A DNA stretch of 64,000 nucleotides from Treponema sp. (GTDB lineage Bacteria; Spirochaetota; Spirochaetia; Treponematales; Treponemataceae). Location of the stretch: positions 62,001 through 126,000 of the forward strand of contig JAKSTG010000001.1 in NCBI GenBank assembly GCA_024402695.1, written 5' to 3'. The stretch's first letter is position 1, and the number at the start of each line of letters is the position of its first letter. This document shows, piece by piece, positions 53,901-60,927 of the stretch. Made by a program: the position numbers and the translations under genes. The notes beneath the pieces were generated by a model. The model did no database searches. It had not been told where the DNA came from and saw only the letters and a list, made by a program, of their open reading frames with translations.

Positions 53901-55401
53901 TGCGGTCTGTTTTATCTTCTTCAACTGAAGGGTCAAGTTTTCTTTCAAAATAATTCCAGATGCCTTCACCCATACTGACAGTAACCGTTACTTCATTTCT
54001 TACATAATAAATTTTTATAACTGTTGACCCGTCTAAAGAGATTTCTTTTTCTGTATGAGGTTTTGCAGAGAAGCCCGGAATAGTTTTTGCACAACCTTGA
54101 GTCTGAGTTTCTGTTTCCGGAATTCCCTGCCTGATTTCTGTATATTCAGGAATGACTTCATAATTTTCTTCAGTCTCTATGCTGTTATCTGTGCAATCAA
54201 GCTTTTCAAAATAATGAAGAATCTGATATTCAACTGGCTTTTCGAGTTCCCATACAGCGGTGTATGTTTCATTTTCCAATGGATAAGTTTCGGGCAGACT
54301 TTCAATCTCTGTTCCGTCGCTCAAAACAAATGCTTTTAATAGAGAACTTTTCTTTCCGGCATAATCCAGAATACCTTCAAAATCCTTTGCTGTGTCAGCT
54401 CCATATTTGCCAGTAAAGATTCGGTCAGCCTTATCGTCTTCAACAGACGGATCAAGTTTTTTTTCAGAATAATTCCAGAGTCCTTCCCCAATGCTTACAG
54501 TAAGAGCTATTTCATTTCTCACATAATATATATCAACTACTGTAGTTCCGCTCGAAGCAATTTCTTCTTCTGAATGAGGCTTTGCTGTAAATCCGGGAAT
54601 ATTTTTTGCACAACCTTGAGTCTGAGTTTCTGTTTCCGGAATTCCCTGTCTGATTTCTGTATATTCAGGAATGACTTCATAATTTTCATCTGTCTCTATG
54701 TTGCTGTCTTCAGAATCTGATTTTTCCAGATGATGAATTATTTTATAACTTGCAGGCTTCCCCTCTTCCCACACTGCAGTATAAGTTTCATTTTCTGCAG
54801 GATAGTATTCAGGCAGGAAATCAGTTTCGGATCCGTCCGACAGAATATAACCAGTTAACGATGAACCTTTTTTTCCTGCGTTATCCAGAAGTCCGTCAAA
54901 ATCCAGTCCGGTACTTGATCCATATTTTCTTGTAAAACTACGGTCTAATTTATCATCTTCTATTGATGAATCCAGTTTCTTTTCAGAATAGTTCCAGATT
55001 CCTTCACCAATACTTACAGTAACAGTAACTTCTTTTCTATTGTAATAAATGCGAATTACACAGGAATCATCTTCCAGGATATTTTTCTGATCAAATGAAA
55101 GGTCATAGAAGCCTTCATAGATTTTAGCTTCTGCCCTGGTGAGATCATTTACTTCGCCGCGGAATTTTTCTGTTTCGACTAATTCGTATGACGGAACAAG
55201 ATTTCCCTTTTCATCTTTCACAAGATTTGTCTGAATACAATCTGTTTCGGACTTTTTATATTCAGCTTTTATTTCCTTGTAATGTTCAACTACGTACTCG
55301 GCTCCTTTAGTACAGTTTCTTAAATCTTCAATCATTACGGAACAGGAAACCAGACTTAAAACAAAAACAGCTGAACTAATAAATCTTATAAAGTTTCTCA
55401 T
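50911..55401 (-). CDS. Giant lipoprotein with ~173-residue tandem repeats
   Basis: 1,496 residues from ATG at 55399-55401 (MRNFIRFIS), with GAGG 6-7 bases upstream; the GTG 4 codons earlier contains that site. Lipobox LVSC puts the lipidated Cys near 20. From about residue 110 to 1,230 it has about seven repeats, five nearly identical. Each has an EGxWNY strand, an acidic EDDKxDRSFTG turn, AGKKSS, NETYTAVWE, a YKIxHxFEK strand, IRQGIPETETQTQ, IPGFTAKPH and a closing IYYVRNE. The units resemble MucBP/InlB B-repeat surface modules. The end (about 1,330-1,496) is another InlB-like unit plus an Ig/PKD-like domain (NWTYQWYVDG). Likely a surface stalk or adhesin. Confidence 0.82.
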   Translation of the reverse strand: MRNFIRFISSAVFVLSLVSCSVMIEDLRNCTKGAEYVVEHYKEIKAEYKKSETDCIQTNLVKDEKGNLVPSYELVETEKFRGEVNDLTRAEAKIYEGFYDLSFDQKNILEDDSCVIRIYYNRKEVTVTVSIGEGIWNYSEKKLDSSIEDDKLDRSFTRKYGSSTGLDFDGLLDNAGKKGSSLTGYILSDGSETDFLPEYYPAENETYTAVWEEGKPASYKIIHHLEKSDSEDSNIETDENYEVIPEYTEIRQGIPETETQTQGCAKNIPGFTAKPHSEEEIASSGTTVVDIYYVRNEIALTVSIGEGLWNYSEKKLDPSVEDDKADRIFTGKYGADTAKDFEGILDYAGKKSSLLKAFVLSDGTEIESLPETYPLENETYTAVWELEKPVEYQILHYFEKLDCTDNSIETEENYEVIPEYTEIRQGIPETETQTQGCAKTIPGFSAKPHTEKEISLDGSTVIKIYYVRNEVTVTVSMGEGIWNYFERKLDPSVEEDKTDRSFTGRFGASTVRAFEGILDHAGKKSSVLKNFVLSDLSEREALPEYFPAEDVTYTAIWENEKPVNYKIVHHFEKLECTDNSIETEENYDVVPEYTEIRQGLPETETQTQDCGKIISGFTAKPHAEKEIYLTGTTVINIYYVRNEVTVTVSIGEGLWNYFERKLDPSVEEDKTDRSFTRRFGESTAQSFEGLLDHAGKKSSFLKSFVKSDGSIIAGLPESYPAADETYIAAWELEPPVNYKVFHHFEKLECTDNSVETDENYELEAAFTDTIYGLPEDETQTQSCAKTVPGFTARPHFEKEIAKDGTTSVDVYYVRNEVTVTVSIGEGLWNYSEKKQNPAIEEDKTDRSFTGRFGESTAQVFEGLLNHAGKKSSVLKNFVLSNGSVIPALPENYPAGNENYTAMWEEGQPVNYTVVHYFEKVDCTDNSVESEENYDKKSEYTEIRQGIPETETQTQSCVKNISGFTAKPHSEQEVTANGLTVVNIYYNRNSYAVEISPDEGLWNYDDWKADKTVTQDVSKKTQNGRYGTDIDWSVLNSLKKTGMKLTGLKNNDTDEVILRKDLPETIPARKLSFTAVWTVKDPVSYKVNFMTETLESADSENTSNYVLNSSDTTKTGVPEYFTEAVAKEIPGFTAKEIVQQEIKEDGSTVVYVYYKRNTSKITFDLNGGYWNYLSYRNDKTTVVPESSVRELSGKYGEAVTLPDFSEIGKRANDFDGWKNLSDLRKYSLDELVGVVTTFGVSNIVLQAQWKMGDGYEYKIRHWLENLTSNNSSDKSNYSLDSEVIEKGEEIGDETEAVAKTYKGFTVSPFAQQAIKDGGATVVDIYYTRNPSRFVFDANGGNITAGQGEVSGKYDAAFDPERTPTAAKSGWTFGGWKYNGNIVSNSSFKIENQKFDSEDKLFQAYWISTESVRTVSMFGDIVLAKTQDLGKVVCSVTLPSGYETENWTYQWYVDGVYTSNETVFTRTSQALGRGVHTITVKVTMNGQNFTQRVTATIE
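51880..55030 (-). repeat. ~520-bp tandem repeat array in the giant lipoprotein gene
   Basis: Repeat boundaries can be followed by the WNY codons near 54990, 54475, 53955, 53435, 52915, 52400 and 51895, giving a period of about 515-521 bases. The five units from about 54990 to 52400 are closely similar at DNA level (for example CCTTCCCCAATGCTTACAG recurs), the last ones diverged. Such an array can gain or lose units by recombination. Confidence 0.85.
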
Positions 55402-55467
55402 ATACTGCCTCACTAAAAAATAAATAACTTACAAAACTAATGCGAAACTTTATTAGATAACAAATAT

Positions 55468-55495
55468 ATTTTATAACATTACATAAAAATGTCAA
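55468..55495 (-). promoter_or_regulatory. Promoter of the surface-protein operon
   Basis: On the minus strand TTGACA (55495-55490), a perfect -35, then 16 bases, TAAAAT (55473-55468). Start near 55461, leader about 60 bases. Confidence 0.65.
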
Positions 55496-55563
55496 TTTTC
55501 TCCATTTTTTTATACTTGCGCTGATTATTGTTTTATAATCTGATTCTTACACTCTCCTTTCCC

Positions 55564-55592
55564 TTGAAACACATAATACTTTTCAATATAAT
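55564..55592 (+). promoter_or_regulatory. Promoter of the rpsP-rplS operon
   Basis: TTGAAA (55564-55569), 17 bases, TATAAT (55587-55592). Predicted start near 55599, leader about 80 bases, which is long for this window and contains hairpins. Confidence 0.8.
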
Positions 55593-55609
55593 TATTATTC
55601 ACATTCACT

Positions 55610-55667
55610 ATGGACTTATTATATCCATGTGATTAACATGCAAAATTCAGGACTTTTAATAAGCCCT
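55610..55667 (+). promoter_or_regulatory. rpsP leader with alternative hairpins
   Basis: Hairpin 1 ATGGA (55610-55614)/TCCAT (55624-55628); hairpin 2 AGGACTT (55649-55655)/AAGCCCT (55661-55667) with one mismatch. CTTATTA in the loop of hairpin 1 (55615-55621) can instead pair with TAATAAG (55657-55663), which would break both. The ribosome binding site GGAGG follows at 55670-55674. A switch controlling rpsP is possible; not proven. Confidence 0.35.
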
Positions 55668-55679
55668 GTGGAGGAATAA

Positions 55680-55919
55680 ATGGTCAAAATCAGACTTAAG
55701 AGATTTGGTACTAAAAAACGTCCTTTCTACCGCGTTGTAGTTATGGATGCACGTGAACCACGTGACGGACGTTGTATCGAAGAACTCGGAACTTACCAGC
55801 CAATCGCTGCTGAAGGTTCACAGGTTAAAATCGATGCAGAACGCGTTAAGTACTGGATTGGTGTAGGTGCTCAGCCAACTGACATCGTTGCCAAACTGTT
55901 GAACAAACAGTCAAAGTAG
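55680..55919 (+). CDS. rpsP: 30S ribosomal protein S16
   Basis: 79 residues. Starts [31 protein letters not shown], the S16 signature, with ELGTYQP and the [14 protein letters not shown] end. First gene of the rpsP-khpA-rimM-trmD-rplS operon. GGAGG lies 6 bases before the ATG. Confidence 0.98.
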   Translation: MVKIRLKRFGTKKRPFYRVVVMDAREPRDGRCIEELGTYQPIAAEGSQVKIDAERVKYWIGVGAQPTDIVAKLLNKQSK

Positions 55920-55936
55920 TTTTCAGGAGTAGGTAA

Positions 55937-56170
55937 ATGGAAAAAGACCTGATTGAGTACATCGCTAAATCTTTAGTTGATGATCCGTCAGCTGTCTCTG
56001 TTAACGAAACTGAAGGCGAACGCGGCAAAGTTCTGCAGCTTAAAGTTGCGGAAAACGATATCGGTAAAGTAATCGGAAAATACGGCCGCATTGCAAAAGC
56101 AATGAGAACTGTATTAAGCGCTTCTGCAGTAAAAGACGGTAAACATTACAGTCTTGATATTCTGGACTAG
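55937..56170 (+). CDS. khpA: KhpA, KH-domain RNA-binding protein
   Basis: 77 residues. Single KH domain with the GxxG loop in IGKVIGKYGRIAKAMRTVL (about 42-60). Known elsewhere as YlqC/KhpA, which binds RNA with KhpB and affects growth and division. Conserved place between rpsP and rimM. AGGAG lies 7 bases before the ATG. Confidence 0.95.
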   Translation: MEKDLIEYIAKSLVDDPSAVSVNETEGERGKVLQLKVAENDIGKVIGKYGRIAKAMRTVLSASAVKDGKHYSLDILD

Positions 56171-56176
56171 CCTGCG

Positions 56177-56758
56177 ATGAAAAAAGAACAGCTGGTTGTT
56201 GGGTTCGTTCGCGGATCTCATGGATACGCGGGGGAATGTAAGATTGAAAGTAGCTCAGGCCATTACGAGCATCTGCTTGAACTGGAAGAAGTTACTTTGC
56301 GGCATGGTGATGAAGAACGCAAGTGTAAGGTAGAAAATGCCTCCGGCGGAAGTCATGTTGCATATTTGAAGTTTTCTGGTATTAATTCAGACGAAGAAAT
56401 ACGAAAGTATAACGGCTGGGAAATCTTAGTACCAAGAAAGTACGCTCACCCTCTTTCGAAGGACGAGTGGTACATTGAAGACTTAAAAGACTGTTCCATT
56501 ATTTGGAATGGAGAAGTTTCGGCAGCGTCTGCTGCACCTACAGTTGTAGGAACTATCACAGACGTATTGGAAGGCGGGGCTGGTTACCTGTTACAGGTTT
56601 CTCTCTCCGAGAGTTGCAGCTGTATTGATGACAGCATTAAATATGATTCCAACGGTAAGGTCAGAACGGTTCTTATACCATTCAAAGACCAGTTCATTGG
56701 TAAAGTTGATGTTGATAATCAGACAGTACAATTGATGCACCTCTGGATTCTGGAGTAA
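56177..56758 (+). CDS. rimM: RimM, 16S rRNA processing factor
   Basis: 193 residues. N-terminal RimM beta-barrel (VVGFVRGSHGYAGECKIES) and C-terminal PRC-barrel (DEWYIEDLKDC, IPFKDQFIGKVDVDNQTVQL). Helps mature the 30S head with S19. Slightly long because of an insert (about 120-130) before the PRC strand TITDVLEGGAGYLLQV. Stop of khpA is 6 bases upstream. Confidence 0.94.
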   Translation: MKKEQLVVGFVRGSHGYAGECKIESSSGHYEHLLELEEVTLRHGDEERKCKVENASGGSHVAYLKFSGINSDEEIRKYNGWEILVPRKYAHPLSKDEWYIEDLKDCSIIWNGEVSAASAAPTVVGTITDVLEGGAGYLLQVSLSESCSCIDDSIKYDSNGKVRTVLIPFKDQFIGKVDVDNQTVQLMHLWILE

Positions 56759-56762
56759 TTCC

Positions 56763-57563
56763 ATGAAATTTACTGTGCTGACCTTATTTCCTGATATCGT
56801 CAGGGCTTATTTTGAAAACTCAATCATGGCCCGGGCTGTTAAAAAGGATATTATTGCCTACGATTTGGTGAACATCAGGGACTTTGCCCACGATAAGCAC
56901 CAAACTTGTGATGACGGGACTTACGGTGGAGGAGCCGGGCAGTTAATGCTTTGCGAACCACTGGGAGAAGCTTTGGACAGTGTAGGAGCCAAACGCAAGA
57001 CTGTTATTTACTTAACACCTAGCGGAAAGCAGTTTACACAGGCTAAGGCTAAAGAATTAAGCTGCAAAGACGAACTGATTTTTATTTGCGGCCGTTACGA
57101 AGGTATCGACCAGCGAATAATCGACACTTACGTTGATGAGGAAATCTCCATTGGAGATTACGTAATGTCCAGCGGTGAAGTAGCTGCAACTGTCGTAATC
57201 GATACTGTTTACAGATTGATTGACGGTGTTATAAACAGCGAATCACTGGAAGAAGAAAGTTATTGTGGCGGACTTTTGGAGTACCCTCAGTATACTAGAC
57301 CTCCTGTATACAAAGGACTTGAGGTTCCTGAAGTTTTACTTTCAGGTAATCACGAAGAAATCCGAAAGTGGCGTCTTAGAAAACGCATCCTGAAAACTTT
57401 CAGAAACAGACCTGATATGATCGTTTCTGCAAGACTCAACGGACAGCTTTCTGAAGAAGCCGAAAAGATGATTGAGGAAATTACAGAGCAGACTTCGGTT
57501 AAGTACAACAAGCCTAAACGAAGAAAAAAGAAGCCTGCAAATCCTAATCCTAAGGAAGACTAA
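56763..57563 (+). CDS. trmD: TrmD, tRNA (guanine-37-N1)-methyltransferase
   Basis: 266 residues. SPOUT methyltransferase. Motifs: [19 protein letters not shown] start, [41 protein letters not shown], and [16 protein letters not shown] for the SAM-binding knot. A basic tail [17 protein letters not shown] follows. One copy of rimM-trmD coupling, 4 bases between genes. Confidence 0.97.
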   Translation: MKFTVLTLFPDIVRAYFENSIMARAVKKDIIAYDLVNIRDFAHDKHQTCDDGTYGGGAGQLMLCEPLGEALDSVGAKRKTVIYLTPSGKQFTQAKAKELSCKDELIFICGRYEGIDQRIIDTYVDEEISIGDYVMSSGEVAATVVIDTVYRLIDGVINSESLEEESYCGGLLEYPQYTRPPVYKGLEVPEVLLSGNHEEIRKWRLRKRILKTFRNRPDMIVSARLNGQLSEEAEKMIEEITEQTSVKYNKPKRRKKKPANPNPKED

Positions 57564-57564
57564 A

Positions 57565-57999
57565 ATGGATCTTATTAAGACAATTGAAGAAACACAGAAA
57601 CGTCCTGGAGCTCAGGACTTCAATGTTGGAGACACAGTAAAAGTTTACTTCAAAATTATTGAAGGTAAAACAGAACGTGTTCAGATTTTCGAAGGTCTGG
57701 TTCTCTGCAAGAAGAACGAAGGTGCACGCCAGACATTCACAGTACGCAAAATCTCTTACGGTGTAGGTGTTGAACGTGTATTCCCTTACAACTCACCACG
57801 TATCGTAAAAGTTGATATCGTACGCCCAGGTAAAGTACGCCGCGCTAAACTTTACTACATCCGTGATAAAGTTGGTAAATCAGCTAAAGTTAAGACACTG
57901 GTTGGTGCTAAAGTTAATGCAGCTCTCGAAGCTCGTAACGCAGCAGCTCAGGCAGCAGCTGAAGCAAAAGCAGCAGCCGCAGCAGAAGAAAACAAATAA
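57565..57999 (+). CDS. rplS: 50S ribosomal protein L19
   Basis: 144 residues from ATG at 57565 (MDLIKTIEE), one base after the trmD stop. L19 core: [31 protein letters not shown] strand, [20 protein letters not shown]. The final ~30 residues are an Ala-rich tail ([20 protein letters not shown]) beyond the usual ~115-residue length, likely a flexible helix. Confidence 0.96.
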   Translation: MDLIKTIEETQKRPGAQDFNVGDTVKVYFKIIEGKTERVQIFEGLVLCKKNEGARQTFTVRKISYGVGVERVFPYNSPRIVKVDIVRPGKVRRAKLYYIRDKVGKSAKVKTLVGAKVNAALEARNAAAQAAAEAKAAAAAEENK

Positions 58000-58026
58000 G
58001 TTTTCTCCAGCGTTTTAAGCTGATAA

Positions 58027-58053
58027 AAGCCCCGGTTTTCACCGGGGTTTTTT
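58027..58053 (+). terminator. Terminator after rplS
   Basis: CCCCGG (58030-58035), six-base loop, CCGGGG (58042-58047), six T. Ends the ribosomal part of the cluster; a TATAAT (58069-58074) follows just before the next gene. Confidence 0.9.
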
Positions 58054-58091
58054 GTTTTAACAACCACTGTTATAATTAAAGTCAGATTCTT

Positions 58092-59189
58092 ATGAAAAAA
58101 ACTCCTGTAGAAGCAGTAAATCCACATAAAGCCTCGCCAAAACTGGTCCGTTATTCAGACAACCTTAAAGACGGAAGTCCTGTTCTGGTAAGAATCCTTG
58201 GAAGCCGTGGGAACGGAAAATATGAAGCTTCTGTTGCGGGAGTAAGAATCCTTCTGTCTTCGGAGCGGAACCTGCAGCCGGGAGACACATTAACAGGCCG
58301 GCTTTCCCTGAAAAACGGTTTCATTTCCATAATACCAGACAGTTCTTCAGCTCTTTCCGAAATGAAAGAAGTTTTTACGGCAAGTTTTCTTGAAACAGGA
58401 GATGTGTTTGAAACCGTTTCGTCCCCTGCCCTTGCATCCCTTCTTTCGGCCCTGAATCTGCCTCCGGATAACCTTTCCTTCAGAATACTGCAACAGTTCA
58501 AGCAGCTGGGAATGAAATTTGATCCCGCAACAATGAAAAAAATCAGGCTCAAAGCAGCAAAATCAGAAAATCCTCAGAAAACCCTTGAAGAAGAAACTGA
58601 AAAAGCCCAGAAACGAATCCTTTCTGACTCAATTCCTTCTATTTTTGATAACCAAAACTTTCCGGAAAACCAAAAAAAAGAAAACGGGGACAACTCCAGC
58701 CCTTTTCCTCAGGATTTTGACTGGTTAAAGGAAGTAAAGTCTTTTGTGAACTCCCTGCTTTCCGGAGAACTCCAGAACAATCCCGGAGAACTTACCCTGA
58801 AAAATCACCTTGGATTCTTCAAGGACAGGACTTCGGAAAATTCCTGGATTACTATTCCTTTTGAGATAACAAATCCTTTCGAGGAGACCGTTACAGGAAA
58901 CGGAAAAATCCTGCTTCTTCTTGGTAGCAGCGACAAAGCCTTCAGGCAGATGAACCTTCAGATAAACTTCTGGGACTCTGAATACCGATTCCTTCTTGGC
59001 ACAAAGGGAAGCAGCTCTAAAATTTCAAGAATTTTATACGCCCTTTCAGGCAAGGCAGCAAACCGGAGCCAGGAACTTGAAGAAAAACTTCATACCCTTA
59101 CCCAGAACGTAAAGCAGGTTCCTTTCGACCTGATTGACGGAACCGGATCCAGACTTGAAGATTTTCCACTTGCGGAGGGCTTGGCATGA
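58092..59189 (+). CDS. Hypothetical protein, FliK/YlqG-like by position
   Basis: 365 residues. N-terminal small beta-barrel-like segment (VRILGSRGNGKYEASVAGVRILL, 33-55), charged variable middle (150-210) and a C-domain (about 240-345) with WITIPFEITNPFEETVTGNGKILL and LQINFWDSEYRFLLG, similar in style to the FliK hook-length-control C-domain. Bacillus has an equivalent arrangement (ylqG-ylqH after rplS). It overlaps the next gene by 4 bases (ATGA), so the two are coupled. Assignment tentative. Confidence 0.55.
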   Translation: MKKTPVEAVNPHKASPKLVRYSDNLKDGSPVLVRILGSRGNGKYEASVAGVRILLSSERNLQPGDTLTGRLSLKNGFISIIPDSSSALSEMKEVFTASFLETGDVFETVSSPALASLLSALNLPPDNLSFRILQQFKQLGMKFDPATMKKIRLKAAKSENPQKTLEEETEKAQKRILSDSIPSIFDNQNFPENQKKENGDNSSPFPQDFDWLKEVKSFVNSLLSGELQNNPGELTLKNHLGFFKDRTSENSWITIPFEITNPFEETVTGNGKILLLLGSSDKAFRQMNLQINFWDSEYRFLLGTKGSSSKISRILYALSGKAANRSQELEEKLHTLTQNVKQVPFDLIDGTGSRLEDFPLAEGLA

Positions 59190-59461
59190 GCGAAAAATCA
59201 CCACTTCATACTAAAAAAGCCGTAGCCCTTAAATATCCTGAAGGAGCTGAAGCCCCATTCATCACCGCGTCGGCAAAAGGGCTCCTTGCTGAAGAATTGT
59301 TGAAATGCGCAAAAATGAATGATATTATGATAGTAGAAGATGGAGGACTTACTGATTTTCTTTCAGTGCAGGAAATCGGGACTATTGTTCCGGAAGAAGC
59401 CTGGGAAGCAATTGCCCTTATTTTTTCTTTTATCACCTTGCAGGATAAAAGCCATATATAA
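59186..59461 (+). CDS. Stand-alone FlhB C-domain protein (FhlB/YlqH-like)
   Basis: 91 residues. Matches the FlhB cytoplasmic domain after the cleavage site: AVALKYPEGAEAPFITASAKGLLAEELLKCAK and IVPEEAWEAIALIFSFI. It lacks the NPTH part and membrane helices. Such FlhB-like proteins can stand in for the FlhB C-terminal fragment in flagellar export in some bacteria. Coupled to the FliK-like gene, a hook-length partner of FlhB, which supports a joint role in export switching. Confidence 0.85.
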   Translation: MSEKSPLHTKKAVALKYPEGAEAPFITASAKGLLAEELLKCAKMNDIMIVEDGGLTDFLSVQEIGTIVPEEAWEAIALIFSFITLQDKSHI

Positions 59462-59476
59462 AAAAGAGACTACTTT

Positions 59477-59809
59477 ATGGAAAGAATTGAAATTTCAGCT
59501 ATAAAGCCAGGAATACGTTTCTCAAAGCCGGTTTTCTTCGATGATGGAAAAAACATGTTCATTGAATCGGGAATATTCGTTAAACCCTACCATATGGCAG
59601 CACTTACAAAATGGCACATTCCTTTCCTTCTTTCTGACGGTCACGTTATGGCAGAAGACGAAGAACTGGTAGAAGAACCAGAAGAACTTCAGGAACCGGA
59701 AGAACTGCAGGAATCTGAACTCGAACCTACAGAAGAGCTTACAGAGGAACTTGATGCAGTCGAATCTCTGGAAACAGGGGTTATGATTGATTTTCTTGAA
59801 GACCTATAG
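59477..59809 (+). CDS. Small acidic protein with HD-GYP-N-domain-like start
   Basis: 110 residues. Residues 1-55 (ISAIKPGIRFSKPVFFDDGKNMFIESG, YHMAALTKWHIPFLLSDG) resemble the N-terminal domain that precedes HD-GYP phosphodiesterases, here without the catalytic part. The rest is Glu-rich with short repeats of PEELQE. No signal or membrane helix. Role unknown. It lies 15 bases after the FlhB-like gene. Confidence 0.7.
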   Translation: MERIEISAIKPGIRFSKPVFFDDGKNMFIESGIFVKPYHMAALTKWHIPFLLSDGHVMAEDEELVEEPEELQEPEELQESELEPTEELTEELDAVESLETGVMIDFLEDL

Positions 59810-59826
59810 GTTTATTTGAAAAGATT

Positions 59827-60195
59827 TTGAGCAAAGAAACCAACCTGACAGGGGAACAAGGAGAACAAAGAGCCGCAGATTACCTGGTTTCAAAAGGCTA
59901 TGAAATCGTAGCCAGAAACTGGAGAATAAGAAGCGGAGAAATAGATTTAATAGCAGAAAAAGGAGATCTGATCGTTTTTGTAGAGGTAAAGACTCTGCCT
60001 AACGCCACATCTGACATGCTGGCGGCAGTTCTGGGACCTCAAAAACAAAAAAGGATTATAAAAATCTCTAAACGTTTTCTACAAATACATCGAAAATATA
60101 GTAAATACCTGGTTAGGTTCGATGTAATTATAAATGATATGCAGGGTCTTCCTCCTGTTTACCATATAGAAAACGCTTTTTCGGAGCTTTTATGA
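59827..60195 (+). CDS. yraN: YraN family (UPF0102) putative endonuclease-fold protein
   Basis: 122 residues from TTG at 59827. YraN motifs: GEQRAADYLVSKGYEIVARNWR, SGEIDLIAEKGDLIVFVEVKTL (restriction-endonuclease-like E-I-D...E-V-K core), and FDVIINDM. Usually found near rplS/rnhB; exact function unknown. It overlaps the next gene by 4 bases. Confidence 0.92.
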   Translation: MSKETNLTGEQGEQRAADYLVSKGYEIVARNWRIRSGEIDLIAEKGDLIVFVEVKTLPNATSDMLAAVLGPQKQKRIIKISKRFLQIHRKYSKYLVRFDVIINDMQGLPPVYHIENAFSELL

Positions 60196-60401
60196 TTCCT
60201 TCATATGCTGTTAAACATGACACTTCTGTAATGATTCTTGAAAAAGAAGAAGAGAAGCTGTCACCACGTATTCTAGAATTGCGTAAAAAAATTCATGATT
60301 CGAATTATCTTGATGATGCAGTACAGCGAATTGCATTTGTAATCAGTCAGAAGCTGATAGATAATCCGGAAGAACTTATGTTACGGGAAACTGAAGACTA
60401 G
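60192..60401 (+). CDS. Small protein resembling anti-sigma factor FlgM
   Basis: 69 residues. The segment LSPRILELRKKIHDSNYLDDAVQRIAFVISQKL (about 22-54, typical length of the sigma-28-binding tail) has the FlgM pattern R-hh-hhK-hh-G/S-Y-hD-hh-hA-hhh, but short families like this are hard to call by eye. ATG overlaps the yraN stop. If right, it would hold the flagellar sigma factor that uses the promoter at 12989-13015. Confidence 0.45.
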   Translation: MIPSYAVKHDTSVMILEKEEEKLSPRILELRKKIHDSNYLDDAVQRIAFVISQKLIDNPEELMLRETED

Positions 60402-60430
60402 ACTTGTTTCCCCATTATTGAGGAAACACT

Positions 60431-60919
60431 ATGGACAGAAACAAACGAAACAGAAGACATCACAACTGGAATAATCAGAAAAACAATTCTTCGAATAAAA
60501 CTCAAAATGAAAAACCTTTTGCACTCAGGCAGAAGGTTTTCCAGTTTAACAAAAAACAGTATGAAGATCCTGCAGCAGAATCACAGCGTCTGCAGTCTAT
60601 CGTAGAACTTAAAGCCCGCGAAGTTATCTGTCCTAAATGTGGAAAACGCATCGATGATGTTGCGGGTGCAATCCATGACAAAACAGCCGGCGCTCCGGTT
60701 CACTTTGACTGCGTAATGGCTGAACTCCAGTCAAAAGAAAAACTTGAACAGAACGAAAAAATCGCATACATCGGTCAGGGCCGTTTCGGAATCCTTTATT
60801 TTGAAAACCCACGTGACCAGAGAAAGTTCACAATCAAAAAAATCATTGAAGTAGAAGACCGCGATACAAAACCTGAATGGCGTGAAGAATTCTCAGGTCT
60901 TTACAGCAAAATCCAGTAG
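60431..60919 (+). CDS. Conserved zinc-ribbon-like protein of unknown function
   Basis: 162 residues. Basic, Asn-rich start (MDRNKRNRRHHNWNNQKNN) likely to bind nucleic acid, then a CPKCGKRIDD...HFDC motif (about 73-97) that could bind zinc, and a C-terminal mixed domain (RFGILYFENPRDQRKFTIKKII). No signal peptide. It ends 8 bases before earP, with which it is probably transcribed. Function not recognised. Confidence 0.75.
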   Translation: MDRNKRNRRHHNWNNQKNNSSNKTQNEKPFALRQKVFQFNKKQYEDPAAESQRLQSIVELKAREVICPKCGKRIDDVAGAIHDKTAGAPVHFDCVMAELQSKEKLEQNEKIAYIGQGRFGILYFENPRDQRKFTIKKIIEVEDRDTKPEWREEFSGLYSKIQ

Positions 60920-60927
60920 AGTCATAA

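Noticed and set aside
57472..57999. Longer L19 starting inside trmD
   Set aside because: L19 homology begins at MDLIKTIEE; the extra residues are trmD read out of frame.
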